From: Paraphaeosphaeria minitans
Taxonomy: Eukaryota; Ascomycota; Dothideomycetes; Pleosporales; Didymosphaeriaceae
Reading direction: 5' to 3'
Assembly (NCBI GenBank): GCA_015832175.1
Contig: WJXW01000017.1
Location: forward strand, 1-64,000
DNA: 64,000 nt
A program made the position numbers and the translations under genes. The notes under the pieces were generated by a model. That model ran no database searches. It was not told the DNA's origin and was given only the letters and a program-made list of their open reading frames with translations. Positions 48,050 to 59,896 of this stretch are shown in pieces (within the stretch, counting starts at the first letter, position 1; the number at the start of each line of letters is the position of its first letter).

Positions 48050-51000
48050 AGAAGCTCTACTTCTATTATTAAAGTAGTAATTATATTCTATTAAGCTGCT
48101 TTCTATAGGATAGCTCCTCTAAACAATAGGATAATATATATATAGGAAGATTGCTGTAATATTAGATTATTAGCAAAAGAGGTATTTCCACATATTAGTA
48201 AATTAAGTCTATTATAGCCACTAAAGACTATAGCCTGCTATCTAGTTTAATAGAGGTAAAAGATTATATAGTTAATAGTAGTAAAGTGTTCTTTACTTAG
48301 ATTTATTAGAAAGTGTAATAGCTTTAACACTGTAAAGGCTATATCTAGGCGTAGCATAATTACTATGTAGAGAGCTAATCCTACCTCTTCTTAAAAGAGC
48401 TTTATTTCTTAAGGAGTAGCTTCTTCTATGCTTAGAACAAGATCTTCTACTAATAGAGGTGTAGAAGGGAAGCTCCTAGAGTTTAAAAAGTTAAACTTTT
48501 TTGTAATCTTATTAATATAGGTATTATAGACTAGAGAAATTAATCTTACTTCTCTGTCCTTAATTACTTAAACACCTAACAACCACTCTACTAGTCCTTT
48601 TAATTTAATTTTATATTTATTCGCGATCTTCTTCTAAAAATCTAGGGCTTCTTTCTCTTTACTTTTATAATAGAGAAGAAGAATATTGTTACTATAAAAT
48701 AGAATAATAATACTTTAATTACTATTAAAGAAAAGGCATAGCTCTTCTAGCGAAGCTAAGAGTCTATAAGATTAAAGTAATCCTGTAAATTCCTTATACT
48801 AAAGAAGTAGTAAATCTCTTAAGCTATAGAAAGCTTAATTTAATTTTATACACTTTCTTAGCTTTTAAAAACTATTAGGTAATTTATAAGTTACTAAATT
48901 AGCAGCTATAATAAAAGTATTTAGAAACGCTCCTACTACATTAAATTATAAGATTTCTAGATTAAATTAAAATATCTTACTACTAGAGTAGTAGTATAGG
49001 TAGAGTAGAGAGTATTCTTTTTCTAAAAATCTCCTCTTATAATAATTTAAGCTTTGCACTTTTTAAAGTATCTATTTTAATTAAACTTATAGGTAAAAAC
49101 CTACTTAAAAGGGAGTAGTCGCTCTAACACCTCTAATTATTTAATCTCTATCTAGGTACCTTTATCTTATAAAGTTAAGATCTCCTTGTAAGCGGTAAAG
49201 AGGAATAGCTTCCTATATAGATAATTATAAAAGTATTTCTATAGGGTTAGCTATAGTGTAAGCTCGTCTCTATAAGCCTAAGCTATATAAGACGCTCTAG
49301 GCGCCTTTCTAAGTATAGAAGCGAATACTATTATATTTAGTATAATATATTCTTCTTACTTAGACTAGGCCTCTGCTAGTTCTAGTATAAACGTGTGCTC
49401 TAATATTGCATTAAAATTACTTTAAAGATAATTAGCGATTAGTGTATAAGCACCTAGCTTTTACTTACCCCCTAGCTAATTATTCTAATTATTTTACTTC
49501 CTTAATCTTCGTAATAGTAGATAGCGATTTATTAGTTAGTTAATTTCTAGTGCTTTACTATAATTTCGCCTACTTATTCTACTTACCTCTAGATAAATCT
49601 GCTTTCGCCTTTAGTGCACTAGTAGGTTATCTACTTTATCTAGCGTAATTAAGTAATTTACGCTAGGTTAATTAGTAACCTACTTAGTTTCTACTAATAA
49701 ATAGGGTATTAAATCTCTAGATTCTAGCGGGCTAGCTCTCCTAGTAGTGTTCTAGTGGCTGCTAGATATTTCTTAATTACTTAACAAATTACCCCTAAGA
49801 TTACCTAGCTCTAGTGTCTAATTAGGGGTTATAAGTCCTATGCTTCTTTTTCTACTTAAGCGAATTCTTAGCTACTAGCTAGCTAAGCCTATAGCTTACT
49901 TAGTAGTAGGTACCTTAGGTTTCTAATTACTTAGCTAGCCTACTTCGCTATTTATTACCTAAAGGTTACTTATAAGTCTAGTAGTAGTTCTTATATACTT
50001 ATTTGTTTTAGGAAGAATATTAAGCGTGTTTTTATACACTTCTCTTAAATTGTTTAGCTCTCCTTTTTAGAGGCTTTCTACTATTTTTAACACTTCTATC
50101 TTTAGAATAGATTATTCCTCTAATCCTTTATAGAATAAGGACTTATTAAATCTTACATTTCGTGTAGTAATCACCTAATTAAGCTAGGGAATCTATATTT
50201 AGTAGATGTTAGAAGCTTTATAGCTTACTAGATATCTAATATAGCCCCTAGAATTTACTTTAAATCCTTTTCTGTCTTGCCTAGCTACACGCTCTTAATC
50301 TAAAGGGTAAGCTTAGCAGCTCTAGGCGTAGACAGCACTCTAGTTTAGATAAAGATTAACTGTCCTATATTATATTTTTACTAGTTTAAAATAATAAAAA
50401 TATTGTCTAAACTAAGTATCTAACGTTTTATTAGGTAATTAATAGCCTAATACTAAACTAGAAATTATTCCTTAAAGCTAGTTTACCGCTTATATAATCT
50501 TAGGCTAGAGATTTAGTCGCAGATTTACGCTTATTTATATTTTAATTACTTTTATTATAAGCTCCTAGCCTGCTCTTTCTGTAGCGCTATTAGGCTTATA
50601 CTTATAAGGCGGTAGTCTACTAATTATTATCTATTCCTAATTAGCCTAAAATTTGTACTAGGATTTCCCTCTCTATAGAAGTGTTACTGTATTATTATCT
50701 TAGTAGATTTTTGTAATTTAAAGCTCGTATTTTATATTAATAAGAGCTAAGAAATCCTACTATACTTTTATTATCTTAGAAAGCGTCTTTATTCTAAGAT
50801 TAAAAATATAAAGTTTCTTACTAAAATTTTCTTTAATTAGCAAAACCTAGTTTTCTCTATTTTAAGCAGTAGGCATATTAAATAGATCTTAGGATAATAA
50901 GTAAAATAGCCTAAGTAATTATTCTCTAGGTTTCTTAGAGATTACCTAGGTTGCGTATATAGTAGTATAGTGCTTATAATCCTTTCTTAACATTCTAGTA

Positions 51001-52760
51001 ATCTTTACACCTTAGGCTATAGTTACTAGAGCTTATAGGGCTCTACTTCCTATATACCCTACTTAAAGGTGCTAGAGGTCGTTAGAATCTAATTTCTTAA
51101 TATTAACCTAGGATAATCCTTTAGTAGTCACACTTATAATAATTAAACAAGAGTAGATTAGCTTATATTATAAGAAAGTAAAGTTATACTTGTATCTTAG
51201 GTCTACTAAGACAACACTTTATTCTAGCCTTCTAATCCTAAAAGTGTAATCTAAACTAAGATACTAAATTTTTACTTTCTTTAAAAGAGCTTCTAATATA
51301 ATATTTATATAAAAGCCTTCTACTACTCTTACTCCTTAGAGTAGTAAATTTTCTATAAATTTCTTATTTTTCCTATGCAAAGTGTTCTTAATTAGTTTAT
51401 TACTAATTTCTAAGATTAGGAGGCTTTATATACCTACCTCTACACTCTTGTTTAATAATTAAAACGTCCTAGGAATAAGTCTTTCGCAATTATTAACTAG
51501 GTAAACTACTATAGCACTGTCTAGTATTGTACATTCTAACAGAGGATAAGTGTTAGAATGTAGAGTAGAGTAGACACCTAATGCTCTATTGTCTATAGGC
51601 AGATTAAATAGGTTTAGTAGAGTAGTAGTAATACTACTAGAATACTTAATAGTCTTAGTAAAGGATTATTTCTTATTCTATCCTACTTTCGTGATCGTAT
51701 TACAAAGGTTTAACTACTTAGACTACTTAAGTTAATTAAGAATCTCTAATTTTTCTTTATTAGTAAGATTAAATAATAATATTCTATCCTAGGGTAATCT
51801 AGCTATTATAGTTTAAAGTCTTTAGCACTCTATTAGTTTCTACCTATAAGTATAGGGCTTATAGGGACAGTTTAGTTGTTTCTTTGTTTAATTAGACAAA
51901 CTAGAACTATTAGAGTTAGTAGATTATCTTAATAATCTATTAACAGTGGCGAATACCCTACTTATTTTATTAGAACTAGATTAGATTAAATACTCTTAAA
52001 TAAGCGCTAAAAATACCTTTCCTAGATTGTCTAGTGTAATCTAATTCTGTCCTAGCGTCTTATCCTAGATTAGCTGTTAGTTTATTAATTAGGCCTAATC
52101 TAGTGCTATACACGTAGTAATTACATCTAGGAAATCTTAGGTAGTAAGCGGTCTACTAATTTTACTAATTAAGTAGGTCTTCGCTTTTTAATAGAGGAGC
52201 TGCTACTCTTTAAACTAGGTCTTAGAACTTTATCTTACCTACTTAGCCTTCTTAAGATAAGCGCAGTATAAAGCTTAAACATTATTCTATATAGCTTCTT
52301 TATTTAGTGCGAGATCTTCCTTTAAGAGTTAAATTAGGAACTAAAGCGTAGTATAGCGTGTATTAACTAGAGTAATTATAGTAGGAGTAAGTAGATTAGG
52401 CGATACTATAGCGTTTACCTAAGTCTAGAGATTCTGTATCTTAGTATAGTCTACTTGCTAGTTTAAAACTACTACTCTATATTCTACTATTTATAAAGGA
52501 AAGCTCTCCTTATCTATTTTATACTTAGTAAGCTCTACTTTATATAATTAAATACTTACTATAGAGGCTGTATCTGTAATTAGTAATAGTTTCTATAGGA
52601 GCGGAGGTTGTTCTAGCTTTATATAATTAATTACTAGAGCGTTAATTACCTCTAGGTTAATTTAGTTCTAGATTCCTTTTAAGTTTACTTAGAATTAAAG
52701 CTAGACAAACTAGTAGGGCTAGCTAGCGCAATTAATAAGCTATACTTCTACTATTTTAAT
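48050..52760 (-). pseudogene. Copia G gag-pol, inactivated
   Basis: Parallel to the F gag-pol and with more RIP damage: no ATG at the gag start, RT box Y-S-N-N-I at 48682-48696, and a short deletion relative to F near 48960-48975. RNase H sequence lies near 48100-48240. Limits are estimates taken from the alignment with F. Confidence 0.75.
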
Positions 52761-52888
52761 AATTTTTGTAATTAGAAATAGAGGGGTTATATTATAGAGA
52801 GGTTCTAAATAGAGTGTTATATAATAATTTAAGCGTTACTAAGTAGGTAAGAAGAATTATCCTACGTTCTAAGCGCTAGGCTTATAAC

Positions 52889-53083
52889 TATTGTGGTAAA
52901 AAGGGCTCGAACTATTATAGGATATTTAGGAGTAGAGTTATAAAGAATATAAATAGCTAATTGTAGGAAAGGATGCTAAAAGGGTAGACTATATATAAAA
53001 GAAACGAGCCTCTTGGCAAGAATCCCGTGATATAAATCAGTAGATCCAGAAAGAATTACGGAAGTGAGTGTTTTACTTCAACA
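52889..53083 (-). repeat. 5' LTR of copia G
   Basis: 195 bp, starting TATTGTGG (RIP form of TGTTGTGG) and ending CTTCAACA. Joined directly to RNase H sequence of gypsy E at 53084. Confidence 0.85.
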
Positions 53084-56000
53084 CATAAGTAATATGTAAT
53101 TAGGTACTACTTACTATTACGTTTTTATTTAGCGTAGGCGCCTAGCTCAAGATCGCTAGCGTCTGTTTTAAAGCGTAGTAGTTTATTACTTCTAAAATAA
53201 ATAAGGATAGGTTCTATGATACATGCTATTTTAAGGAGTTAGAATAACATTCTACACTTATTTATCTATTCAAAGGGTACGTCCTTCTTTATAAGATTTA
53301 TTAAAGGTATTATAACATTTACGTAATTTTGGATAAATTGTTAGTTAAATCTACAGAATTCTAAGAATTCTTAGATATTCTTAGCTGTTTTTAGTATTGG
53401 CTAGTTCTTAATATATTTAACTTTACTTAGTGCTATTTCGATTCCTTCTATAGTAATAATACATTCTATGAATTTAAGTTATTTAACGTTAAACTTATAT
53501 TTCTTAAGTTTAATACAAAGGAATGCTTTATCTAGTGCTTTTAGTACTATTTATATATGCTTAGTGTAGTCTAATTTATTTTTAGAAAAGACGAGAATAT
53601 CGTCTATATACGCGATAACAAATATGTCTAAATGTGTATAGAGTACGTTATTAATAAGTGCTATAAAAGCTACTAGTGCGTTTGTAAGTCTAAAAGGCAT
53701 AACCTTATATTTAAATAGTCTATAGCGTAATTAAAACACTATTTTCTATTCTTTACCTTTCTTAATTTATATAAGGTAGTAACCGTCTCTTAGATCTATT
53801 ATTGTGAATATTTTAGCTTAAGATAGTCGATCTTATAACTTTGTAATATTTAGTAGTAGATATTAGTTTTTTATTATTATATTATTAAGTTATTAGTAGT
53901 TAACGCATAGTCTGTCTAATCTGTCCTTTTTCTTAACAAATATAAAAGGGCTTACTACTAGTGACTTTAATAGTTATATATATCCTTTCTTAAGGTTTAT
54001 ATTAATAAAATTACGTTCTTTAAGGAGTTCTTCTCCTATTTTACTATATAGTGGTCTAAAGGATAGCGTCTTCCCTTTTTTTAGGTCTATTATAAGATCC
54101 TAGGGTTAATGTTTAGGTAGGTTTACTTTTCCTTCCTTTTCTATAAATATATATATCTATTTCCTGTACTCTCTTAGTAAGGTAAAGGGTGTACTATTAT
54201 CCTCCTTCTTACGCTTTTTAACCTAGTAGTTCCTACTAGCGTCTACTAAGGTGTACTTTTGTTTTTTAACTATCTATTGTAGTATTATGTTATTAATAAC
54301 TCCTTTATCTACTATTATTTTTAGTTAATGCGTAGGCTTTACTTATAATGCATAATTATAGTGTTTAAATAATATTTTCTTTATACCCTAGTTAATCTAC
54401 AGGTTATATATTGTTAACTAAAGTAATCCTAAGACTAACTTATACTTAAATTCTAGTAAAATATCTAAGGTAAGTTCCTCTCTATGTCCTTAGACTATTA
54501 TCGTAGTAGTAACCTCCTAGTATATATAAGGTGTCTTAGGTATTAGGGATCTATTTGCGATATAGATAATATAGGGTACTTCTTTATCTAATATTATAAG
54601 TCCCGCTTGTCTTACTATTTAATAAAATATAAAGTTCCTTTCTACTTCTAAGTTTATAAGAGCTTAAGCCTATATTCCTTTAACCTATACTAGTAGCTTA
54701 ACTAATACTATACTTACTATAGCATTTAATTTAATAAAGGCGTTTTCTCGTCTAAGTTTAGGCCTAAAAAAAACATCTATTTATATAGGTTATAATTAAG
54801 TTTAGGTGCGTAGTATACGTTTTTAAGTATCCGCTTCTATTATTATTTTTAAGTACATAGCTTATGTAGATTGTCTTTTGCTTCCTGTAAGGATGTTCTG
54901 CTGTTTTTTCTCCTACGGTCTTTACTATTCCTATATATTAGTTAAATTAGTAGTTCTGTTGTTACTTCTTACGTGGGGGTAGTTTACAAAGCTATCTAAA
55001 TGTTTAGTTATATAGTAGTATTTATAGTTTTAGTTTAGACACGTATACTAGTACAGTTATATATAGTTTCTGTTAATAAGTATATTGCAGTATTTATTAC
55101 CCTTTAGCGTAAGGTAAGGAAAGTACTTTATTTGTTATTTATTCTAGAGGTGTTTATTATAAGCTGCGATAGGGCAGTCTGTCTATATCTATCTACAGCG
55201 CGGTTTCCTTTTAGGTTGTTTCTTATTCTTCTTTTTCTTTACCTTATATTATGTATATATTAGTTCTTCGCAATGCGTCTATATATAGAATTAGTGTATA
55301 GGATTTTAGTGGTCTAGGTAGTACTTTAGTACGTAGTCTAACTTCTTATTTTTATAGGGTTATATTTCTTTTAGTGCCTAGTAGGGTTCTATATAGTTCT
55401 AAATATTTAGTTTATACTTAGGTGACATAAGGTTATTTTCTTCCTGCCTACTTTGTAAGTAAGAAGTAGGAGATTATAGTATCTCTTCTACGTCTTCTAT
55501 GTTATAGTATACATTAGAGTTGTCTTCTAGATCTTTATATAATTATAAGTTAGGTAAATCTAATTACTTACTTTGTTCTAGTGTAATACATTAGTAACTA
55601 AATAGTATTATAATAACTTCCTATTCCTTATTAGGTTCTTAGTCCTTAATAGTTAGTATATTTAACTTAGTTTAATAGACTTTGTTCTTTAATCTACAGT
55701 TCCTAGCTATGTGGCCTAGTTTACTATATGTAAAGCATTTATAGATCTTAGTTATTAGTTATTAACTTCTATTAGAGACGCGTTTGTTAGGCTACTTAAG
55801 GTCTATTTTTCCTTTTTTTCTTTTGCCTATGTAGTTAAACTAGATATCTTCTATTAGTTTATATCTCTAGTAGTTCTTTAGTTGTTACTTTTAGACATTC
55901 TAATAGGATTCTTATAAACTACTTTTACTAGTTGTCTAAAGCTTATCGCTTTAGAGTTTTAGTAGAGCTCCTATTGCAATAAAAACTATTCTTTGTTAAT

Positions 56001-57031
56001 TCTAATAGTTTCTTTATATAGTTCTTTAAAGTTAATAATTTACGCACTACTACGTAAGAGTTCTTTACGTAGTTTCTATTTAAGTCCTTATTTATACATA
56101 TCCTAAAGAGATTTATTGTCCTAGTTAAGCTATATAGCGTATCTACAAAACTTAGCTATATACTTAGCTGCTAATTATTTCTAAGTTATAGTCTAAATGT
56201 TTACTTTTATAATAGAGTCTTTATTAGTAATTTTAAAGAGTTGTCTAAGGTATTTCTTAAAGTTATTATAATCCTTAATAATATTAACTGTATTAGCGTG
56301 TTTGTTTACGTAATTATTATTATTGTTATTATAGTCTATTCCTAGGTACTTTTTAAGGTAAGAATAGATCTATAATCCTATATCTCCTTATATATATATT
56401 AATACGAAGATAACCTTTTTCTTATCTTTAAGAAATTTGTCTAAGTTAAAGAAGTAGAGGTCTAACTAAAAAATCTAGACGTTAGTTTAAGATTATTTAC
56501 TAAAGTAGAGATTAGGTTTATACGCCTTACTACTATCCTTTATAGGAGTAATCTTAGCGGCACCTAAAGCTATAGAAAAGGTAGGCGTTTATAAAGTACT
56601 TATATTAAGGGTGTTTAGGATGTTAAATCTAAAAGGGTAGCTAGTCCTAAAGGGTTAAGGTTAGTTCTTAGGCAGAAGTACTTATAGAAGGTAGAAGGTC
56701 TTATTAATATATTAGTATTTTAATAAAGTGTAACAAGTTGATAATTTAGTCTACTAGAATCTAAACAATAGATTAATAAACAGATTAAACATAAGTATAA
56801 AGGTCTATTCTTACGTTCCTATATACTAAGGCTGCTGTACTACTTAGTGCTCCTAAGTAACTAAGCGCATTACATAACCTACTTAGCTACTTAGGGCTCC
56901 TAAGCAGCTAAGCGCATTACGTAATCTAATCTAAGCCTCTTAGCATTTCTTTATTACGTCTGTAACCCTATTGTCACTTTATTATACCTTTATAAGCGCC
57001 TAACTCCCACATTACTATCTGGTTCGTAACA
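53084..57031 (-). mobile_element. Gypsy E: 3'-truncated chromovirus (type-3 U3)
   Basis: Begins inside RNase H and runs through RT, protease and gag to a 5' LTR at 56621-57031. Integrase, chromodomain and 3' LTR are absent, cut off where copia G ends. It is the only gypsy copy here whose RT box still reads Y-I-D-D-I (53596-53610). The gag knuckle near 55695-55740 keeps its first and last Cys (C-F-T-Y ... N-C). The frame is still interrupted by TAG/TAA. Confidence 0.8.
56621..57031 (-). repeat. 5' LTR of gypsy E (type-3 U3)
   Basis: 411 bp. Bases 56621-56830 are the shared R-U5 half. Bases 56831-57031 are a U3 half unlike types 1 and 2, ending GGTTCGTAACA. It contains two 47-bp tandem units (starting 56840 and 56887) with cores GCTCCTAAG and CTAAGCGCATTAC. 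Confidence 0.8.
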
Positions 57032-57404
57032 TCTATATGCTAGAACTTTCTATAATGACGTTATAATAACGTCATAGCCTAATAGATAATAGGTAACGTT
57101 ATAGGTAACGTAATAGTTAACGTTATAAGGTAACGTTATAGGTAACGTTATAGATAGTAGAAAATTACTAAGTAGAATACTCTAGAATCTCTACTAATGT
57201 ATATAAGTAGAGTTACCTTCTACGTGTACTCTCTATCCTAGATAGTAATTCTAAGCTTATACCTAAGGTTTTATTACTTTATTTAACTACGTTCAATCTG
57301 CCCTCTATTACCCTAGTCTCTACTATTCTAGGTAACTAGTACTAGGGGACCTAGAAGGTCTAGAAGGTTACCCTTTATCCTCTTACCTCTACCTCCTCTT
57401 TATA
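57032..57404 (+). mobile_element. Second LTR of copia family J, 5'-truncated
   Basis: Matches 16679-17060, ending CCTCTTTATA. The first ~43 bp are missing where gypsy E ends. It keeps the TATATAAG box near 57212, but the CRE-like octamers of the 16636 copy are mostly TAACGTTA forms here. No primer site or gag follows, so it is a solo or stranded LTR. Confidence 0.75.
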
Positions 57405-57761
57405 CATCCTACTTAGGTGGAAATAGTTACAACCTATTATAAGAAATACCTAAGTATTAAATAAATTTATTCTTTTAATTTAGACACTTTCTTGAGTAAA
57501 ATAGAGTATTTATAAATAAATTAGAATAGAACTCCCTAAATTACCTAGTACCTAACTATTTTAAAGATAGTAGGACCTTTTAGGCCTACTAATATTAGGT
57601 TTACTACTAAGTTTAAAAAATAAAAATAATTAATAACCTACACTGCCTACTAGACGCTAGTAGGGCTAGTTTATACTAATAATAGCGTAATAATAGTATA
57701 AGGTGTAAGAACTTACTATATACGTTACTCTTAGGGTAAGAGGTCTTTTATAGGGGGATAA
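57405..57761. other. AT-rich sequence of unknown origin near the compartment border
   Basis: About 360 bp with dense stops and RIP-like composition. I see no similarity to the other repeats in the window and no reading frame. It may be old host or transposon DNA lying between the J-family LTR and the small element at 57762. Confidence 0.4.
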
Positions 57762-58028
57762 TGTTAGAACCTTAGATACCTAGCTAGGCCCTAGTATAAG
57801 ATGAACTAGCCTAATGCGGGTGGAGATTACCTAACCTATAGATATATAATCCTATTGCTAACGGAGAAATCTGGCAGCAATTTGTCTATCCTACCACTAA
57901 TATCATTCTTGTTCCACATCTAAAGTTAAAGCTACATTGTTTATACCTAACTCCTAACAGCTTCTTATAACGCTGTATTTCTGTCCTAATGCAGCCCTAC
58001 GTTATTTCTAGCCACTAAAGTTCTAACA
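57762..58028. mobile_element. Small element with 14-bp terminal inverted repeats
   Basis: 267 bp starting TGTTAGAACCTTAG and ending CTAAAGTTCTAACA, inverted repeats with one mismatch. TG...CA ends suggest a solo LTR; the long inverted ends would also fit a small non-autonomous DNA transposon. Flanking bases (GATAA and GTATA) show no clear target duplication. Unlike the DNA to its left it retains many CA/TG dinucleotides, so it is only weakly RIP-mutated, and it sits exactly at the border. Confidence 0.55.
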
Positions 58029-59016
58029 GTATAAGTCTTACACCTCACTTCGTTCGTCGTTCATCATGAGCAATAATTAGCTATGCCAAGAGTAGGACTG
58101 GAGGTTGCATTGTGATTAATCGTCCCAGATGTCACGACAAGTCGAAGTGGTGTCGTGAACATTGAACAAGCATCCCAATAAGTACCAACCACGGACCTGG
58201 CCGCTGCCCCACCTATGCAGCCAAGCCACACCACGGTTATCCGGCAACCTCCCCTCATCTCAACCTTCGTCGAATTGTGCAATCACCGTCCTCGAACTCC
58301 TCGCAACAATGAGTTCTACCCCGAATTTACACCTCTCGCTCTCGTATGAGAACATGGGCTCAAGCGAATCAAACTCCTGAAGCGGGCTAATGATGGCGTA
58401 TGGAGAGCGCCGTAAATCGTGATCAGCATCCTCTCCTGTCACACAATAAAGGTTTCGAAGCAAGCACTGCTGACAACACAGAAATACCAAGCCTTGCGCC
58501 CCAATACCAAGCCCTCGCACACGCGTCCGCGCAGCATCACACAGGTGGCTCATGTGCCCTCATGTGCCTACCGTCTCGCAATGCTCTCACGTCTGCCGCA
58601 CGACGCTCGTCGCCTTGTTAGTGTAGGTAGCAAGGCTAGCAAAGCCACCGCCTTTCCGTCTGCGTGATATCGCGAGGCTGTGCGGCGGTACCGATGTCTA
58701 CTCTCTTACGCAGTAGCAAGTCAAGTGAAGCCAAGATACGCGCAGACAAGCAAACGCTCGAGCGCCCCCCCACCTGGCACACGCTCCGATCCGCTCATCC
58801 CGCTCTCCCTACTCATACCATTTAAGATCTCCACCGCCCTCACCAGCCTCAGGCGCCTCCTCTACACTCCCCAGCCTCACCTCTGTCTGTACACCCCCCA
58901 GCCGCACCACACCCACAAGCTTCTGCCCCATCCACATAGCGACACACGCTCCCTAGTTCACCAGCCACTGCCCAATCTCAACCTCGTCCTAGCAACTCAA
59001 GGAAGCGTAAGCAAAC
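58029..59016 (+). promoter_or_regulatory. Upstream region of the CYSTM gene
   Basis: First GC-rich sequence after the AT-rich block. Several short overlapping frames on both strands show no domain and no consistent codon pattern, so I call no gene in 58029-58680. From about 58790 to 59010 it becomes strongly pyrimidine-rich, typical of fungal promoters and 5' leaders, and ends in GCAAACATG, a good start context. A possible TATA-like TTTAAG lies near 58820. Confidence 0.5.
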
Positions 59017-59393
59017 ATGTCCGCTCAGGAGGGCTACTACAACTCACCCCCGCCGCAAGCGCACTACGGCGCGCCGCCCCCCAACCAAGGCTACTACCAG
59101 CAGCCGCCGCCGCAGCAGGTACGTCTTCTTTTCTCACTTTATTTTTCGTGCGGCACAGCACAGCACACACGCACATACGCACGCACAAACTTACACTCTC
59201 GAAACAAGAAAGCAAACAGGAAGCAACCGTGCTAACGCGTCGGGACTAGATGTACTACCAGCAAGGCCCGCCGCCGCCGGTGGAGCAGAAGAAGGAGGAT
59301 CGGGGTTGTCTCTACACGTGTATTGCGACCCTGTGCTGCTGCTGGCTGTGCGGGGAGACGTGCGAGTGCTGTCTGGAGTGCTGTCTGTGCTAA
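59017..59393 (+). CDS. CYSTM-family cysteine-rich tail-anchored membrane protein
   Basis: Two exons, 59017-59118 and 59250-59393, joined in phase 0 give 81 residues. Intron 59119-59249 (131 nt) starts GTACGT, has a GCTAAC branch site at 59231-59236 and ends CTAG. The N-terminal ~45 residues are Pro/Gln/Tyr/Gly-rich ([16 protein letters not shown]). The C-terminus is a block of Cys-rich hydrophobic sequence ([17 protein letters not shown], then CCLECCLC at the end), the CYSTM pattern. Such proteins are short, attach to the plasma membrane by the Cys-rich C-terminus, and are linked to stress tolerance in fungi and plants. Start context AAACATG is good. It converges on the WW gene downstream. 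The function in this species is inferred from the family. Confidence 0.87.
59119..59249 (+). other. Intron of the CYSTM gene
   Basis: GTACGT donor, GCTAAC branch point and TAG acceptor. It falls between codons and joins the Pro/Gln-rich head to the Cys-rich tail. The long frame that reads through this intron is not the real product. Confidence 0.85.
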
Positions 59394-59494
59394 GCGTTCC
59401 TTTCCCTTCTAACCTTTGGCAACCGACAGAATGTCGACGAGAGAGGAGGTGGTAGAGGAGGTGGTATGGCATGGCATGGATGGCAAGGAAGGGA

Positions 59495-59565
59495 ATCGGA
59501 TTGGATTGGATTGGATTGGATTGGATTGAATTGAATTGAATTGAATTGGATCGGATCGGATCGGG
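59495..59565 (+). repeat. Pentanucleotide microsatellite (GGATT)n with block variants
   Basis: About 14 units of 5 bp. The units are not mixed: one TCGGA, a run of TTGGA, then four TTGAA, one TTGGA and two to three TCGGA. The ordered blocks suggest local homogenisation by slippage. Confidence 0.9.
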
Positions 59566-59764
59566 CTGGTACAGGCGTTTGTTCTGTCGAAAACTGGCAC
59601 TTTACGGACTAGGGTGGCATGTACGCCACCGACACGACAAAGGACAGTCCCACATGGCGGACGGGGACGGATAGCTCTGCGTGAGTAGGACGCAGCACAC
59701 AGATTGATTGAACATGAATAATTCCAAACGAGCGAGAGTGCGAAACCACGCGCCCCCATGCCGC

Positions 59765-59790
59765 GACGCTACGCTACGCTACGCTATGCT
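59765..59790 (+). repeat. Short (ACGCT)n repeat
   Basis: Four ACGCT units plus one ATGCT variant. Confidence 0.85.
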
Positions 59791-59896
59791 ACCACTGCTA
59801 AGACATACAGACCGGCCGTGACGAAACAACAAAAGGAAACCCTGAGCGGACGGAAAGAAAGCACAGCCGCCTCGACACCCGGGCGGCTGGCTAGTC

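Larger units (their letters stand above)
45740..53083 (-). mobile_element. Copia G: second copy of the copia F family, RIP-inactivated
   Basis: 7,344 bp with LTRs of 194 bp (45740-45933) and 195 bp (52889-53083). It has the same organisation as F on the - strand. It is longer because its tail holds about 620 extra bp (about 46540-47165) and a 42-bp unit repeated three times (47328-47453). The RT box is reduced to Y-S-N-N-I (48682-48696), and the gag ATG (F 35890) has become ATA near 52750. Flanks GCTTA and CATAA do not match, so no target duplication remains. It separates the J LTR on the left from gypsy E on the right. Confidence 0.82.
59394..59896. other. Convergent intergenic region with two microsatellites
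   Basis: 503 bp between two gene ends. It contains a pentanucleotide array (59495-59565) and a short CGCTA repeat (59765-59790). Frames through it on both strands are by-products of these repeats. Both 3' UTRs must lie here. Confidence 0.6.

Noticed and set aside
1..57760. AT-rich block as mitochondrial DNA, plasmid or a giant Starship-type element
   Set aside because: It consists of nuclear LTR retrotransposons with target duplications and RIP-type mutations. No mitochondrial genes and no tyrosine recombinase (DUF3435) reading frame were seen. A centromere or subtelomere origin remains possible but has no direct sign such as telomere repeats.
58064..58667. Several overlapping frames of 70-100 codons on both strands as genes
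   Set aside because: They overlap each other on both strands, have no recognisable domain and no supported splice structure. GC-rich DNA makes such frames common.
58680..59249. 189-codon + frame as a separate gene
   Set aside because: It runs through the promoter, leader, first exon and intron of the CYSTM gene in another frame.
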